From Molossus alvarezi (taxonomy: Eukaryota > Chordata > Mammalia > Chiroptera > Molossidae), in NCBI GenBank assembly GCA_037176705.1, contig CM073895.1, forward strand, positions 186,001 through 250,000: DNA of 64,000 nucleotides. Reading direction: 5' to 3'. Positions 10,786 to 24,247 of this stretch are shown here, piece by piece. How positions within the stretch are numbered: position 1 is the first letter of the stretch; each line of letters opens with the position of its first letter. The position numbers and the translations under genes were made by a program. The notes below the pieces were generated by a model that was given only the letters and a program-made list of their open reading frames with translations, did no database searches and had not been told where the DNA came from.

Positions 10786-12562
10786 TAAGATGGCGGCGAG
10801 CAGGACTGGAGGGTGGGTGAGTGTGTGAGCAAGTGTGTGAGAGAATGTGAGTGGATGTGAAGGTGGATGACCAAACCCGAGCAGTGCAGGGCCACGGAGC
10901 AGAAAGTTTCTGTGCTGTGGACAGGAGCAGCTGGCTACAGCAATAAGTGGCCCTTCAGGGCACTTCTCCCTGTGCCATGGGGAGGTCCTCCCATTTTGGA
11001 AGATCCTGGGTCTTCCCTGGAAGGAGGAAGGGGGAGTGGCTAGGGCCCAGTAACTTGAGTCCACCAGCGCACCTGGCACCATCGGACCAGTGGACACTCT
11101 GTGTCAACACAGACTGGTGCACAGTAGTGGAGCTCCCAAGGTGCTGGTTGCAAATGCTGCAGACAGCCTGGAGCCCAGCACCATCCTCCATAGTAGCAGC
11201 CTGATCCGAGTCGAGATATACTCCCAGCAACAGAGGCTGGGGAGCAGACATCCATCCCCAGGCAACAGAAGCACATACCAGCAGCTGAGACCCATCCCCA
11301 AAAATGACAGCAAAAGCTGAGCAGGAGTTGAGCCCCATGGGGCAGCAGCACTCCCCAGCCAATAGCAGCAGGACCTGGGGCTCCACAGAGGTCTGTGTGG
11401 TCCAGTAGAGCACAAGAGCAGTGGAAAGCCAGAACCCCAGAGGGACTGATGCGATCCGGCTGCCCGCCTGCAGGAACTGCAGGGTGCAGGGACACCAGAG
11501 AGGCCTGTGCAACCCAGCAGGGACTGCGCAATCTAGTTACCATGTGGCCTGCAGAGTGCTGAAGCACCAGAGAGGCCTGCGTGACCCAGCAGAGACTGTG
11601 CCTTGGAGTTAACCATGAGGCCTGTGCAATGCAGCAGTCCATAACATAGGCATAGAGCTGGGTCCACAAAGGGACTGTGCAATCCAGTTATCCGCGGGAC
11701 CTGCAGGGTGCGGGGCCACCAGGAAGGCCTGTGCGACCCAGCTGTGCACAAGATAGGCATAGAGGATGTGAAAATGGAGGCGGAGTGAATAGAAGCTACG
11801 CAAACCATCTCCCGGGACCAAACAGGAATTACAACTAAACTAAAGACAAATCCTCAGAAAAGGGCAAAAGAAAAGCAACAGGACAGGGTCATGTAACCAG
11901 GGACACTGGTAGGATCTGCAGAGGCAGGAGAGGGTGGCAGGCTGGGAACCCACAGAGAGCAGCAGTCTTAGCTGTGAGCAGCGCCCTTGGGGAATAAAGA
12001 CCAAGCCCGCTCCACAGCACAGAGAGCCGGGACAGAGGCTACAATAGCCACAGCCACTCACCTGGGGGCTACAGCAGAGGGAGGGCAGACTGGGCTGGAA
12101 CTCTGTGGGGACACCCAGGATCTGGAGGGCACTCAGAGTTTTTGATGAGTTGCGGCCACAACGGATAGTGGCCAGTGTGCTCCTTCCCTGAGCTGTGGGG
12201 AAAAGTAGCAGCCTGCCCCCCATTGGAGATTCAGCCTTTCCCAGGTGAGGCAAAGAAATGCAAATTGAGGCTCATTAATAACCAGCATCTATCCCACCCT
12301 CTGGAAATCCTCTTAGGCAGAACACCAGGGCTACATTCCAAGGCACTGAGTAACTGAGACTACTAGCCACCAGGAAAAAGCTAGAGAATAACTGAACCAT
12401 CCTGGGCTTGCAAATCTACCCAGGAAAGTAAGACTTCACAGTGGTGTTTAACGTGGGCCCACCCAGGCTCATCCAAACCCAATAAAGGGAGCCACAAACA
12501 GCAGAACACCAACACCCACAGGGAAAATTTGGCAGGCTCCAAAACCCACTGAGATAGCCAAA
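10786..12562 (+). promoter_or_regulatory. L1 copy A 5' UTR / internal promoter region
   Basis: About 1.8 kb between the purine array and ORF1. It begins with the aagatggcggcg motif, a YY1-like site common at mammalian L1 5' ends, then a gtgag-rich segment and a GC-richer part. Its later part is shared with L1 copy C (the agtgaatagaagctac region near 11780 resembles 38630) and its first part with copy B (36366-36600). Long minus-strand frames over it are incidental. Confidence 0.7.
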
Positions 12563-13480
12563 ATGGTGAAACAAAGAAACAAATCCCAAATGAAAGAACA
12601 AGAGAACTCTATCAAAGATGAGATCAATGAAATTCAGCTAGGCAAATTATCAGAGGTAGCAGCTAGGCAAATTATCAAGGCAAATTATCAAGGCAAATAT
12701 CAGAGGTAGAGTTCAGAGCCATGATCCTGAGGAAGCTCACAGCATGAGTAAGGACATCAGCACCATGAGTAAAAAAATAGAACCATTAAAAGCCAATCAA
12801 GTGAAAATGAAGAGTGACATAGCAGACATTAAGAACACATTGGAGTAGAGGAAGCTGAGGATTGGATCAGTGAATTAAAAGAAAGAGTAGAAAAAAATCT
12901 AAAACCAAAAGGAAAAAACAATTAAAAAACAGGACAACAGCTTAAGAGAACTGTAGGACAACTGAAAACGTAATAACATTCGCATCATAAGAGTCCCCAA
13001 AGAGGAAGAAAATGGGCAAGAGTTAGAGAATATATTTGAAGAAATAGTGACAGAAAACTTTTCTAACTTGGTGAAGGAAGATGGCATTCAAATTCAAGAA
13101 GTATAGAGAGCCCCAAGTAAAAAAAAACCCAACAGGCCCACAACAAGACACATAGTAATTAAAATGCCAAAAATTAAAGACAAACAGAGAATCCTAAAGG
13201 CAGCAAGAGATAAGCAATAGGTTACCTACAAAGGAAACCCCATAAGGCTCTCAGCTGACTTCTCAACAGAAGCACTACAGGCCAGAAGGGAGTGGCATGA
13301 AGTAATCAAGGTCATGAAAAACAAGGATCTGAATCCAAGACTACTCTACCCAGCAAGGCTATCATTCAAAATAGAAGGTCAAATAAAGAGCTTTCCAGAC
13401 CTCCCCCCCAAAAAAAAGGGCTAAAGGAATATATTAATACCAAACCAGCACTGCAAGATATGCTCAAAGAACTGCTGTAA
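12563..13480 (+). pseudogene. L1 ORF1 remnant, copy A
   Basis: ORF1 encodes the L1 RNA-binding chaperone (coiled coil, RRM, C-terminal domain). A start codon at 12563 opens a basic N-terminus (MVKQRNKSQMKEQ). The familiar C-terminal words follow in pieces: tttctaacttggtgaagg, gcagcaagagataagcaa, cagccagaagggagtggca-like, and a stop at 13478-13480. The frame is broken by several stops and by short duplications of ctaggcaaattatca between 12646 and 12712. It is not functional. Confidence 0.85.
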
Positions 13481-13525
13481 TTAGTAGAAGAAATAAGAAG
13501 AAAAATAGAACCACACTAAACACAA

Positions 13526-16500
13526 ATGTCAATAAATAAGTACATATCAATTATCACCTTACATGAGAATGGTTTAAATGCTCTGATACACAGAGTAGCT
13601 GACAGGATAAGAAAGCATGATTTACATATATGTTGTTTACAAGAGACCCACCTCACAACAAAAGACTCACATAGGTTGAAAGTGAATGGATGGAAAAAAA
13701 ATCTTTCAAGCAAATGGAAAGCAAAAAGCTGGGGTAACAATTCTCATATCTGATAAAGTAGATTTCAAAATGAAGGCCATAACTAGAGACCACTACATGA
13801 TATTGAAAGGATCTATCCAACAGAATGATATAACCTTGATAAACATATATGCACCCAGTATAAGAGCACCAACATATATTAAAAATCTTTTGGAGGACTT
13901 CAAAGAAGAAATCAACAGCAATACAATCATAGCAGGGGACTTCAATACCCCGCTGACATCACTGGATAGGTCTTCTAGACAAAAAAATTAACAAGGAAAC
14001 ATAAACTCTAAATGAAGTGCTAGATCAAATGGATTTAATAGATATCTACGGAGAATTACATCCCAAAACTGCAGAATTCACATTCTTCTCAAGTGCACAT
14101 GGGACATTCTCAAAGATAGACCACATGTTAGGACACAAATTAAGTCTCTACAAGTTCAAGAAGATTGAAATCATATCAAGCATCTTCTCAGATCACAATG
14201 GCATGAAACTAGAAATCAATTGCAACAAGAACATGCAAAGACATTTGAAAACATGGAGGCTAAATAGCATGTTATTAAACAATGAATGATTTGCCAAGAA
14301 GATCAAGGAAGAAATTAAAAACTTCCTGGAAACCAATGAAAATAAACACACAACAACATAAAATCTATGGGATGTAGCAAAAGCAGTTCTGAGAGGTACG
14401 TTCATAGCACTACAAGCCTACCTCAAGAAACAAGAAAAATTTCTAATTGGCTGTCTAACTTCACAACTTAAAGAACTAGAAAGCAAACAAAATGAAAATC
14501 CCAGAGCAAGTGAAGGAAATAGTAAAGATCAGAGCAGAAATAAATGACATGGAAACCAAATAAACAATTCAAAGGATCAATGAAACAAAGAGCTGGTTCT
14601 TTGAAAAGATAAAGAAGATTGATGGACCCTTAGCTAGACTCACCAAGAAACAATGAGAGAGAACCCAAATATGCAAAATCAGAAATGAAAGGGGAGAAGT
14701 AACTTGAACAGACCAAAACAACTAAGAAAATTGAAGAGGTAATCAAGACTCTCCCAGCAAACAAAAGCCCAGGCCCGGATGGCTTCATGGGGTAGTTGTA
14801 CCAGCAAATCCGAACCAGCAATACCTCAAAAAAATTATTCACCGTGACCAAGTGGGATTGATCCCAGGCATGCAAGGCTGGTACAAAACTCGCAAATCAA
14901 TAAATGTGATACACCACATAAATAAAATGAAGAAAAAAAAACACATGATCATATGAATAGACGCTGAAAAAGCATTCGACAAAATCCAGCATTCATTTCT
15001 GATAGAAACACTCAGCAATGTGGGAATAAAGGGATCATATCTCGACATTATAAAGGCCATATATGACAGACCTGCAAGCAACATCATACTCAATGGGCAG
15101 AAACTAAAAGCATTTCCCTTAAGAACAGGGACAAGACAGGGATGCCCACTTTTGCCACTCTTATTTAACATGGTACTGAAAGTCTTAGCCACAGCAATCA
15201 GACAGGAAGAAAAAATAAAAGTGATCCAAATTGGAAAGGAGGAAGTGAAACAGTCATTATTTGCAGATGACATGATATTATACATAGAAAACCCTAAAGA
15301 CTCCATCAAAAATCTACTAGACTTAAATGAATTTGGCAAAGTAGCAGGATACAAAATTAACGTCAAGAAATCGACAGCATTCTTATACACCAATGATAAA
15401 ATCACAGAAAGAGAAACTAAAAATAAATAAATAAATTAAGATACCTAGGAATAAACGTAACCAAAGAAGTAAAGGATCTGTTTGCAGAAAACTACAGGAC
15501 ATTGAAAAAAGAAATAGAGGAAGACATGAAAAAGTGGAAGCACATACCTTGTTCATGGATTGGAAGAATCAACACCATTAAAATATCCATACTACCCAAA
15601 GCAATCTATAGATTAAATGCAATCCCCATCAAAATACCAACAATGTATTTCACAGAACTAGAACAAACACTTCAAAAGCTTATTGGAACCAAAAAAGACC
15701 CCAAATAGCCTCAGCAATCTTGAAAAAGAAGGACAAAGTAGGTGGGATCACAATACCAGATATCAGGTTATACTACAAAGCTACTGTAATCAAAGCAGCC
15801 TGGTACTGGCACAAAAACAGACATATAGACCAGGGAAACAGAACAGAGAACCCAGAGATGGACCCAAGACATTACGCTCAATTAATATTTGACAAAGGAG
15901 GCAAGAGCATACAATGGAGTAAAGACAGCTGCTTTAATAAATGGTGTTGGAAAAATTGGATAGCTACATGCAAAAAAAAATGAAACTAGACCATCAACTT
16001 ACACCATACACAAAAATAAACTCAAAATGAATAAAAGACTTAAATGTAGGCAACAAAATTTCAAACATCACACACAGCAGAATTTTCACTGATATAATAA
16101 TGGCTAAGGCAATAAATACAAAGGAAAAAATGAACACATAGGACAACACCAAACTAAAAAGCGTCTGCACAGCAAAAGATACAATCATCAAAATGGAAAG
16201 AGAACCACTATATGGAAGAGCATAATTGCCAATGATACTTCAGATAAGGGGTTAATTTCCAAACTATATAAAGTGCTCATACAACTCAACAAAAAAAAGA
16301 CAAAGAACCCAATTAAAAAATGGAAAAAGACCTAAAGAGACACCTCTCCAAACAGGACATACAAATGGCTAAGAGACATATGGAGAAATGCTCAACATCA
16401 CTAATCATCAGAGAGATGCAAATTAAAACAACAATGAGGTATCACCTCACACCTGTCAGAATGGCCGCCATCAACAAATCATCAAACAACAAGTGTTGGT

Positions 16501-16932
16501 GAGGGTGTGGAAAAAAGGGGACTCTAGTACACTACTGGTGGGAATGCAGACTGGTGCAGCCACTATGGAAAACACTATGGTGTTACCTAAAAAAATTAAA
16601 AATTGAACTGCCATTTAAGCCAGTGATTCCACTTAGGAATATATTCTAAGAGCTTGTAAAAACCAATCAGAAAGAATATGTGCACCCCTATGTTCATAGC
16701 AGCACTATTTACAATAGCTAAGGTCTGGAAACAGCCCAAGTGTCCATCAATAGATTAGTGGATAAGAAAGGTGTGGTACATATACACAATGGAGTACTAC
16801 ACAGCTGTAAGAAAGAAAGATCTTTTATCCTTTGAGACAGCATGGAGAGACCTGGAGAGTATTCTCCTAAGTGAAACAAGCCAATCAGAGAAAGACAAAT
16901 ATCACCTGATCTCACTTATTTGTGGAATATAA
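13526..16932 (+). pseudogene. L1 ORF2 remnant (endonuclease-RT), copy A
   Basis: Endonuclease: CCLQETHLT near 13640, GDFNTPL near 13940 and SDHNGMKLEI near 14190. Reverse transcriptase: GTRQGCPL near 15130 and the catalytic [10 protein letters not shown] near 15260. C-terminal cysteine segment: [12 protein letters not shown] near 16490. A deletion joins the region before the RT fingers at about 14800 to [19 protein letters not shown] sequence. Frameshifts and stops split the frame; the longest open pieces are 136 codons (15020-15430) and 101 codons (13686-13991). The terminal stop of the family falls at 16930-16932. A decayed copy, but every domain can be read. Confidence 0.88.
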
Positions 16933-17479
16933 TGAACAAAACAACCTGATGAACAAAGAAGACCCAGAGACATAGAGGTAGGGTACAGACCGACAAACCT
17001 CAGCAGAGGGCATGGGGGGAAGGAAAGAGATACACCACAGAACTTATACGCATGTATGTGTAACCAATGGACATGGACAACAATGCTGGGGACGGGGCGG
17101 GAGGAGGATCAACAGAAGGGTGTCAATGGGGGGGAAAAATCTGTAATAAAAATAGATTAATAAAAATTAATTTTAAAAATAAATAAATAAAAGCATGATT
17201 TTTAAAAATGCTAAGCATCCTGTTGCTATTATATTTAAACATTAATAACATCACTAATAAAACAGAATCTTTCTAACTCTTCACATTACCTCATTTCTTT
17301 GTCTTCTTACAAGCTTTAACTGTTTTATGTTTAATATAACTAAAATAACGTAATTATTATTATTGCATCAGAGCTTCTTTCCCTTAATAACTAATGAGAA
17401 TCCATTTAAAAATATTTAGAATTTATTACGGTGGGGGATCAATAACATGCAGAAATAGTCTTTACATTTGTAAAAGGTA

Positions 17480-17730
17480 ATTTACAATATAATCAAAGAA
17501 CCAATACCACAATACCAACAAAATTCCTGGAAATAAACTTCACAAGAATGTGCGCAATCTCTATCAAAATTTTAAAGTGCTACCCACATAAAAAACTTGA
17601 GTAAATAGAAAGTAACATCATGCTGTTAGATAGAAAATGATGTCAATTTTCCAAATTTGTGTATATATTTAATATTATCTACATTAAAATATCATAAAGA
17701 TTTTTAAAAGGAAAACAAGCTCAATTTAGT
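17480..17730 (+). mobile_element. Old, diverged L1 ORF2 fragment
   Basis: Words such as ttcctggaaataaacttcac, aataccacaataccaacaa, tgtcaattttccaaatttg and attatctacattaaaatatc follow the order of L1 reverse-transcriptase-distal sequence but are heavily diverged. I infer an ancient L1 piece. Its boundaries are approximate. Confidence 0.5.
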
Positions 17731-18139
17731 TCACCTGAAAAATAAGGAGGAACTGAAAGGACACTCTGACAAGCACAGTGACGAATACGCGCAGCCCCAC
17801 TGGGTGCAACAATGTATCGCAGTGTGAAGCCGCAGTCATCTCAGCAGCCGCATGAAGCCCTGTAAGCAAATGGATGGAGCAGGAAGTCCCAGTGACAGAC
17901 TCAAATCCACGTGTCAGTTTTTTATGATAAAGATGTCTCCTGAGACCATTGGAAACATATGAATTATATGATGAATGGTGAGGGACAACGGAATGGAAAA
18001 ACCATTGGACCCCTAGGTCATACCCTCCATCAGAAGCACTTCCTTATGGATTTTAATGGGCTCTCACTGTTAACACAGAACACTGGGGGCTCTAAACACA
18101 TGAGGGTCCGAAGAGATTGGGAGTGAAGGCATGTAGAAA
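17731..18139. other. Intergenic DNA
   Basis: Unique-looking sequence with no gene recognised. It may belong to the duplicated unit, but I found no counterpart in the window. Confidence 0.4.
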
Positions 18140-20260
18140 GATATGTGATGGAAACATAAACTAAATAAACATTGTATAATAACATACGCAGACTTGAGGG
18201 CAAGAAGCATTACTAGAAATAAGGAAGAGCACCTCAGGTCAATAACTTTGATTTCACAGGAAGTTCCAAATTCATAAGCACTTTATAACAAATACTCATA
18301 GTATAAAAATCAAAACTGCAAGAAAAATATAGGCAAATCTATCATCATAATACATTTAACACAGCTCTCATTCAAGGACCGAGCATACCACTTTTAGAAC
18401 CAACAGGTACCAACCAAAAATCAGTAATCATCTCAGAAACTTAACTTGAGCAGCAAATCAAATTCAACTTTCATTACATTCACTGTATTCACCCACTTTT
18501 TATGCTGACCCGCAGTAAGGTGTTACTCCCAGCATGCACACTAGATGACAGCAGAGGATCACACTTGAAACTTTTTTTTAAGTGACCATACTGCACTAGG
18601 AAAACCACTTTTCAACAAACCTCAAAAAATTAAAATTATAAAATTACATAAAGCATGTTTCTTGCTCCTGTTGTATTTAGTCTAGAAATCAGTAACAAAG
18701 CTTAACTGGAAAGTCCTTATATTTAGAAATTATGGACACTAATAACCCCCAAAATAAATTAATTAGACTTCGAAAATAATTTGAACCTAATAACAATAAA
18801 AAGGCTACAGACCAAAAAACTTACAGAAAAGTGTGCATTCTTAGTGTACATACTAAGAAAAGACAAGAGCTGAAATTTTGCAAGTTTTATACCCATTGTA
18901 AGAACCTAGAGGAGAACATTAAATCCACAGAAAGGAGAAGAAAGTAAATGTGCATGTGTACAGAGCTGTCCAGAAGGGTGTGTACTTAATATTAAAGTTT
19001 TTTTCTCTTGGGGTAAGATGTTTTAGCAAATTGTATTTTTTTTTGTATTGTTTAAGTAAGTTGTAGCACACAGCCATTTTTATTTTGAAAAAAACTACTA
19101 GAGGAAAACATGGGCTAGTTAAAAAACAAACACCTAGATTATTGTGGTGACAACAACTAGAAATCTTTTTTTTTTTTTTTGCTCACCCACTTTGGTCTCT
19201 TAACAGTGGGGGCTGGGCATGAATTGTTTAGCCTACAATTGCTCCTTTTCTAATTTTCACTCCTTCATGGACAACAGCAGCAGTTCTGATAGAGGAAACT
19301 CCTATGCTTCTAGTCTCCAAAACGGATCTGAGCCTGGGTCTGTCCTTTACAACCAGTGTCCTTTAGGACAGGGAACAAACCTCTTAGGGTCTTTGTTTTA
19401 TTACTAAGAAATTTCTCATTTTTGTGGCTGACTACATTTGTCGCTGGAAGACCCAGGTGTAAGAACCGGCTCTGCTCCTGGGAGCCTGTAATGCTCAAGT
19501 AAACTGACAACAGAGGTTGCGCACCCCTAAGTCCAGTGTCCAGTCCTGAGGACATGCTGCTCCGCACAGACTGGTTGCACCTGCTCCTGTCCCTGCTCAG
19601 CTCAGCCCCCACCCTGGCTCATCTCATTTTCTCTGGGCCACTTTGCTCACCTCATATTTGGCTTCACCCCAGCATCACGACTTTATAAACTTTAAAAACC
19701 ACTTGTTTAATAATAAATAAATAAATAAGCCACACTCTGGGAAAAAGTTTTGCAAAACAAATATCTGATAAGAAATTTCTGCTCAAAATACAAAAAGAAT
19801 TGTATTACAAACAGCTCCAATAAAACTGGGTAAAGATCTCAAACCCTGGCCAAAGACATACAGTGTAGACAAAAATGGGGTTCTATGGAAAATAACCTCT
19901 AGGTCATCAGATCATAAACTCCTGATAGGTCAAAGTAGATGGTGGCACCCCAGGCACATAACTTCTTTTTTTTATTTTTCTTGATTCTCAGAGAGAGAAG
20001 AAGACAGAGGGAGAGAGAAACATCAATGAGAGAGAGAGAGAACATCAACACCCTCCACCAGGGAACGGGCCCACAACCTGGAAACATACCCTGACTGGAA
20101 TTGAACCAACGACCTCCCGCTGCATGGGTCAAGGCTCAACCACTGAACACCACCAGCCGGGCATAACTTCTCTAGTAAAAGACTTATCCCTGCCTTCAGC
20201 AGGCTTTGTCCATTGTGTCTGCGCATCTACAAGAACACACCTGTGAAGCCCCGACAGAGG
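18140..20260 (+). repeat. Low-copy duplicated unit, copy 1
   Basis: Blocks of this segment recur in order elsewhere. 18140-18600 matches 59835-60288 (cataaactaaataaac / cataaacctaactaaaa; gcatgcacactagatgacagcagag / gatgcacacgagatggcagcagag). 18610-18830 matches 62460-62567 plus 63796-63903. 19000-19700 matches 49690-50720 (agaggaaaacatgggcta; cttctgatagaggaaac / cttctgatagagcaaac; cagggtctttgtttcattac-type words). 19800-20240 matches 51755-52430 (aaagatctcaaac; tgccttcag..ctgtccattgt). No coding capacity is evident. Confidence 0.75.
19967..20161 (-). mobile_element. Classic Ves-type tRNA SINE, reverse
   Basis: Reverse-strand tRNA-derived SINE. The plus strand reads tttttatttttcttgattct, a GA-rich tract, ccctgactggaattgaacca and gtcaaggctcaaccactgaacaccaccagccggg. 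It is flanked by cataacttct at 19957-19966 and 20162-20171, a 10-bp target duplication. It is absent from the equivalent point of duplicated copy 2. Confidence 0.85.
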
Positions 20261-20429
20261 TCTGGATTGTGAGGCTTGAAAACACGGAGCTGTTTTGCTA
20301 CCAGAAGGCATGATCTTTACCTCCTTCTTCCTTGGAAGGAGAGCCCTGAGTTTCAGCTGTGCAGAAGCCGACCCCAAATAGAGACAGTTTCTAGCCTTAG
20401 GAGTGAACAGCTTATTTAAACATACCGTA

Positions 20430-21275
20430 GACTTCCAGTCAGGATGGCGGGTAGGTAATCGAGGTATCCTCTCCTCCCACAACATCAAAATCACAACTGA
20501 ACTACAACACAGTCATCACTCAGAACCACCTGAAATTGAGCGGCATGGAGGTCCTACCACTACCAGGTTAAAGCAGCAGCCACGTGGAGACTGGTAGGAG
20601 GGGCGTAGGAGGGGCAGAGGCAGACGGGCTGGTCCCACACCCACCTGTAGTGGATAAACATCAAGAGGGACATCTGGCTGGGAAGGTCCTCCCTGAGGAC
20701 TGAGGGGTCCCCATCCCACACCAGGAACCCAGCTCAGGGTTCCAGTACCAGCAAGAGAATCCCCATCACTTCCACCTGTAAAACTAGTGGGAACTGAGCA
20801 TGAGGGAGGCTGAGGCTGCTGGAGCCCCAGGCAGCTGCTCTTAAAAGGCCAGTGTGCACACTTACTAGGACTTGCTCCCTCTGAGCTCAAAGTGGAGGCA
20901 GCTTGAGGGCTGTCAGAGACACACGGGGAAGAACTGAGCTGTTTGGCCTCGGGGCGAAGGCTGGGGAGGTGGCTTTCTCCTGGGCTGACGCTCCCTTGGT
21001 GAGCCCTTTCCCGGGTGGCAGAAGGCCCTCATATCTAGGACTCCGGCACCTGGCTCACACTGAGGGCCCCACCCTGGTGATTTTCTGAGGCCCACGCAAG
21101 CAGTTTGTCCCAGGCCCTGGTTGGGTCATGCAGGTGGCAACCACGCGGTGTGTCCCTTTCACGTCGATGTTCTTCTCTCTCTCTCTCCCCCCGTCCATCC
21201 CATTCATATCTGAACAAAAAATGGAAAAATGTCCTCAGTTGAGAATAAAAAATGCATAAATAAATAAATAAAATC
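20430..21275 (+). mobile_element. Chimera: HAL1 5' UTR joined to SINE 3' half
   Basis: 20430-21097 follows the 5' UTR of the HAL1-like elements at 33906 and 60290 (gacttccagtcaggatggcg, aaccacctgaaattgag, ctcacactgagggccccaccctgg). At about 21098 it switches to the second half of a Ves-like SINE (cagtttgtcccaggccctgg ... atctgaacaaaaaatgg ... tgag) and ends in an (aaat)n tail. A possible 9-bp duplication, atttaaaca, flanks it at 20414-20422 and 21279-21287, with a few extra bases on both sides. This suggests insertion as one unit; a secondary deletion or template switch are both possible. Confidence 0.7.
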
Positions 21276-24247
21276 TCCATTTAAACAAAATAGAAAAGGC
21301 TCCTGGTATAGTGTTCACTTCTGTGGGTTAGTTAATACAGGTGTTCTCCAGGTAAAATTAAGGTAACATTCAGCATCACACTTCACTCCCCAGTGCCTGG
21401 AGTGATAGGTCTTCTCCAAGCCCTGAGAATCTGCAATAGGTGAACAAGCAAATGGGGGGAGGGAGCAGAAATGAGAACCTTGGGCGGAGCCATTGTATCT
21501 AGTGTGCAACTTGTACTGTGTGATTCTTGAGTTGTTCTCTGGCACAAAATAATCACATCTTGATCATTAATTCAAGGTTATGTTACAATATGCTATTGGA
21601 GGGGTACAAGTTGCCCCAAGTCGGATACTGTTCCACTGGCTATGAAATGCTGTGTTATGTTCACTCTGAAGATATGCAGTTTTGATTTAGAGAGTATTGT
21701 ATTGAGAATCATCGCTCCCTCTAAAATCTTATATTCTCACCTACCAGAGGCTTCTTGCTCATTCTATTTGAAGAAAATCTGCACCTCACCTAAGGGTCCA
21801 GCTTGCCCTGCACTCGCTCCACCTGGGCTTTGGTGGGACTTGAGCAGGAAGCTTTGGAAGGGAACAGGTGGGGAGGGAGGAGGTGGACTGACCCTTCACA
21901 AGAGCACGGCCAACACCGGACCCTTATAACAGTGACTTCTCCACTTCTACACCCTTTTCTCCTCCAGCCATTTAAAATGTTCTTCTCTCCAGAGCACAGG
22001 TCTGCTCCCCTCGGAATGGAGTCCAGGGAGGCAGTTTCCCTACAGGACAGTGTGTGAGCCACAGACAGGTGCAGAGCTGACCTACTAGTTGTGTGACTTC
22101 AGGCAAAGAAACAGAAACTCAGTCTCCTGCTCTGTCAGAGGGTGGTGACCGCTCCCTCTCAGGGTGGCTGTGAGGATTCTGTGAGGTGGTACCTGTAGCT
22201 CCTGCCCAGCATGTGATCAACACACTCTCCCCTCCTCTTCCCTTCTTAGTTCTCTCCTAACTTCCAGTCCGGATACATGGAGAGTTTAGGGAACTCACTC
22301 TTGCACCTGTGCCGGCTCCATCGTCGGGCAGCACTAACCACAGCCTCTCTCTGGTCCTCACCCTGCTCCTCTGCCAGCTCACGGACCTGCCAGCTCAGGC
22401 CAGCACCACCTCCACCATGTGCTGCCTGCTCTCTGCTTCCTGCCCCCTCTCGTCCTATCTGACTTACTCCCTGTGACCACTTGATGTTTCAAAATGAACA
22501 TCATGTATAAAATCTACCAACAGCTCCCCCGAGACTGGAGAGCACAGTGTGGACACTCTACTTATCAGGCCTATTTCTTCTCCTGGTTGCATTTCACATC
22601 ACACCACCCAGTAGGGCCCAGGAGCCCAGATGTCAGCATTAACCTCTCTGGTTGGAAGATTGTTCGGGACTTCTAATGAGACTGAGCTCTGAATGAGGGA
22701 AATGTAATAAAATACAGACTTCTGTCACTTACAGTGTATCCATATTTATTAATTGTAATAATTCTGTAAAAGAAATAGGAGAGGAGAAACTAAGAGTCAA
22801 ATAAAACAAACCTGTTGCATCAAATAGGATAACTAGAGAAAATGGGTGATTCCCTAGTAAAACTTCACATTAATAAAATGGACCCTGAAATGAGGAAACT
22901 ACAGATAAACTACCCCTCCAGGCATCTCCTCCCCCTGCTGACTGTCCTCATTGTTCTGGGTTTTCCCTCTCCTGGGAGAGGAAGGAAATAGGGACAGAGC
23001 TGTTCGCAGCTCCCCTAAGATCTGTCCCCAGTAAATGCCTGCATCCCCACCACCGCCCCACCCCTGTTGTGCCCACCAAGTGAGGACACTGTGGGAAGGG
23101 AGTCTCAGACGATGACTGAGTCTAATGTGTCACCTAAGACCATTGGATTGCAAGAGACTGGACACACTTACTAAAACAAAGTACGTTAATAATTTTTCAT
23201 CACAGAAATAAATGCACACATGCAGTCTAAGAGGGGGCTTGGACGAGGCGGATGCAGTCCTGACACTCACAGTGGGACCAGGTCCCTCACCAGCCCTCTC
23301 CCGACAGGCGCTGCTCCTGCTGCGAGCTGCCCTATGGAGAGTGAACGCGGGAGGCCTCCAGCCAACAGCCAAGAAGAAACTGAGGTCCTCAAACGAACAT
23401 GCCCTGAACACCAGACACAGGAATGAGCCTGGAAGCAGACCCTCCTGCTGTGTGTGGAGCAGCTCTGTCCCTGCAAATTCACAGGCTGGAACCTGTGCCC
23501 ATGTGGTGCATTAGGAAGCAGGGCTGTTGGGAGGACGTTCATCCAGGAAGGTGGAGGCCTCGTGAAGGAACAAAATCAGTGCCCAGAGATACCAGGAATC
23601 CTCCCTCTGGAGGGCACCTACCTGGAGCAGAAGGCACGGGAGCCCAGCAGATGGGTCTGGATGATCACTTCTACACCAACACGCCTGTCGTTCCATCACT
23701 GTGTGGCCCTCAACAGTCCCGAGGGGCAGGAAAGAAAGTGGCACCTGCTCCACCCCAGGACTGAGACTGAGGCCACAGGGAGGGTATGAGGGGCCCTCAC
23801 CCCTCATCCCTTCTACCTTCACCACACACACAGCAACCACACCTGGATTTTTCCAAACTTTTATTTTTTCCAAGCTGCCCCTGAGGAGGACTGTCCATCT
23901 CCCCCAGTATAAAATTACAGATTTTTGTTAAAAAAAGAAAACTTGGTTGCCTTTCTGTCTTGTGAGGTTAGAGGAGAAAAGGTCAAACTGGGAACAGACT
24001 CAGACACGGACTCTGCTGGTGCCGTGGTCTTGGCCTTCCAGCCTGAGCTTGTGATGGAGATTCCTGTGGATGAGCCCCCAGGTCTGCAGGCAGCTGCAGT
24101 CATGTCTTGGGGGACAGGGGCTGGAATCCACCACAGGCTAACTGCTTTCTGCACTTCTCTGTTCCCCAAAAACTCTCACATTGGGATCTTAAAGGAGGTG
24201 GGGCCTCAGGTCATGAAGGTAGAGTCAGGGCCTCAAAATTTGAAGTC
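21276..24247. other. Unique-looking DNA without a supported gene
   Basis: About 3 kb of GC-moderate sequence. Several overlapping open frames on both strands (for example 23212-23514, 23423-23764, 23925-24251) lack recognised domains, and both strands stay open where GC is high, so none is called. A reverse poly(A)-like tttatt lies near 23861. It could be flanking sequence of the PCMTD2-like locus. Confidence 0.4.

Larger units (their letters stand above)
10318..17190 (+). mobile_element. Near full-length LINE-1, copy A
   Basis: The most complete L1 of the window. In order: a GA-rich tandem array (10318-10785), a 5' UTR starting ttaagatggcggcgagcag, ORF1 (12563-13480), ORF2 (13526-16932), a G-rich 3' UTR (gggacggggcgggaggagg) and an A/T-rich tail ending near 17190. 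Both ORFs carry stops and frameshifts, and ORF2 has a deletion near 14770-14830. It is therefore dead but fairly young. Family assignment rests on endonuclease, reverse-transcriptase and C-terminal cysteine motifs. Confidence 0.9.

Noticed and set aside
10955..11669. Long minus-strand open frames (185 and 209 codons)
   Set aside because: They lie antisense across the L1 copy A 5' UTR, overlap each other and match no family.
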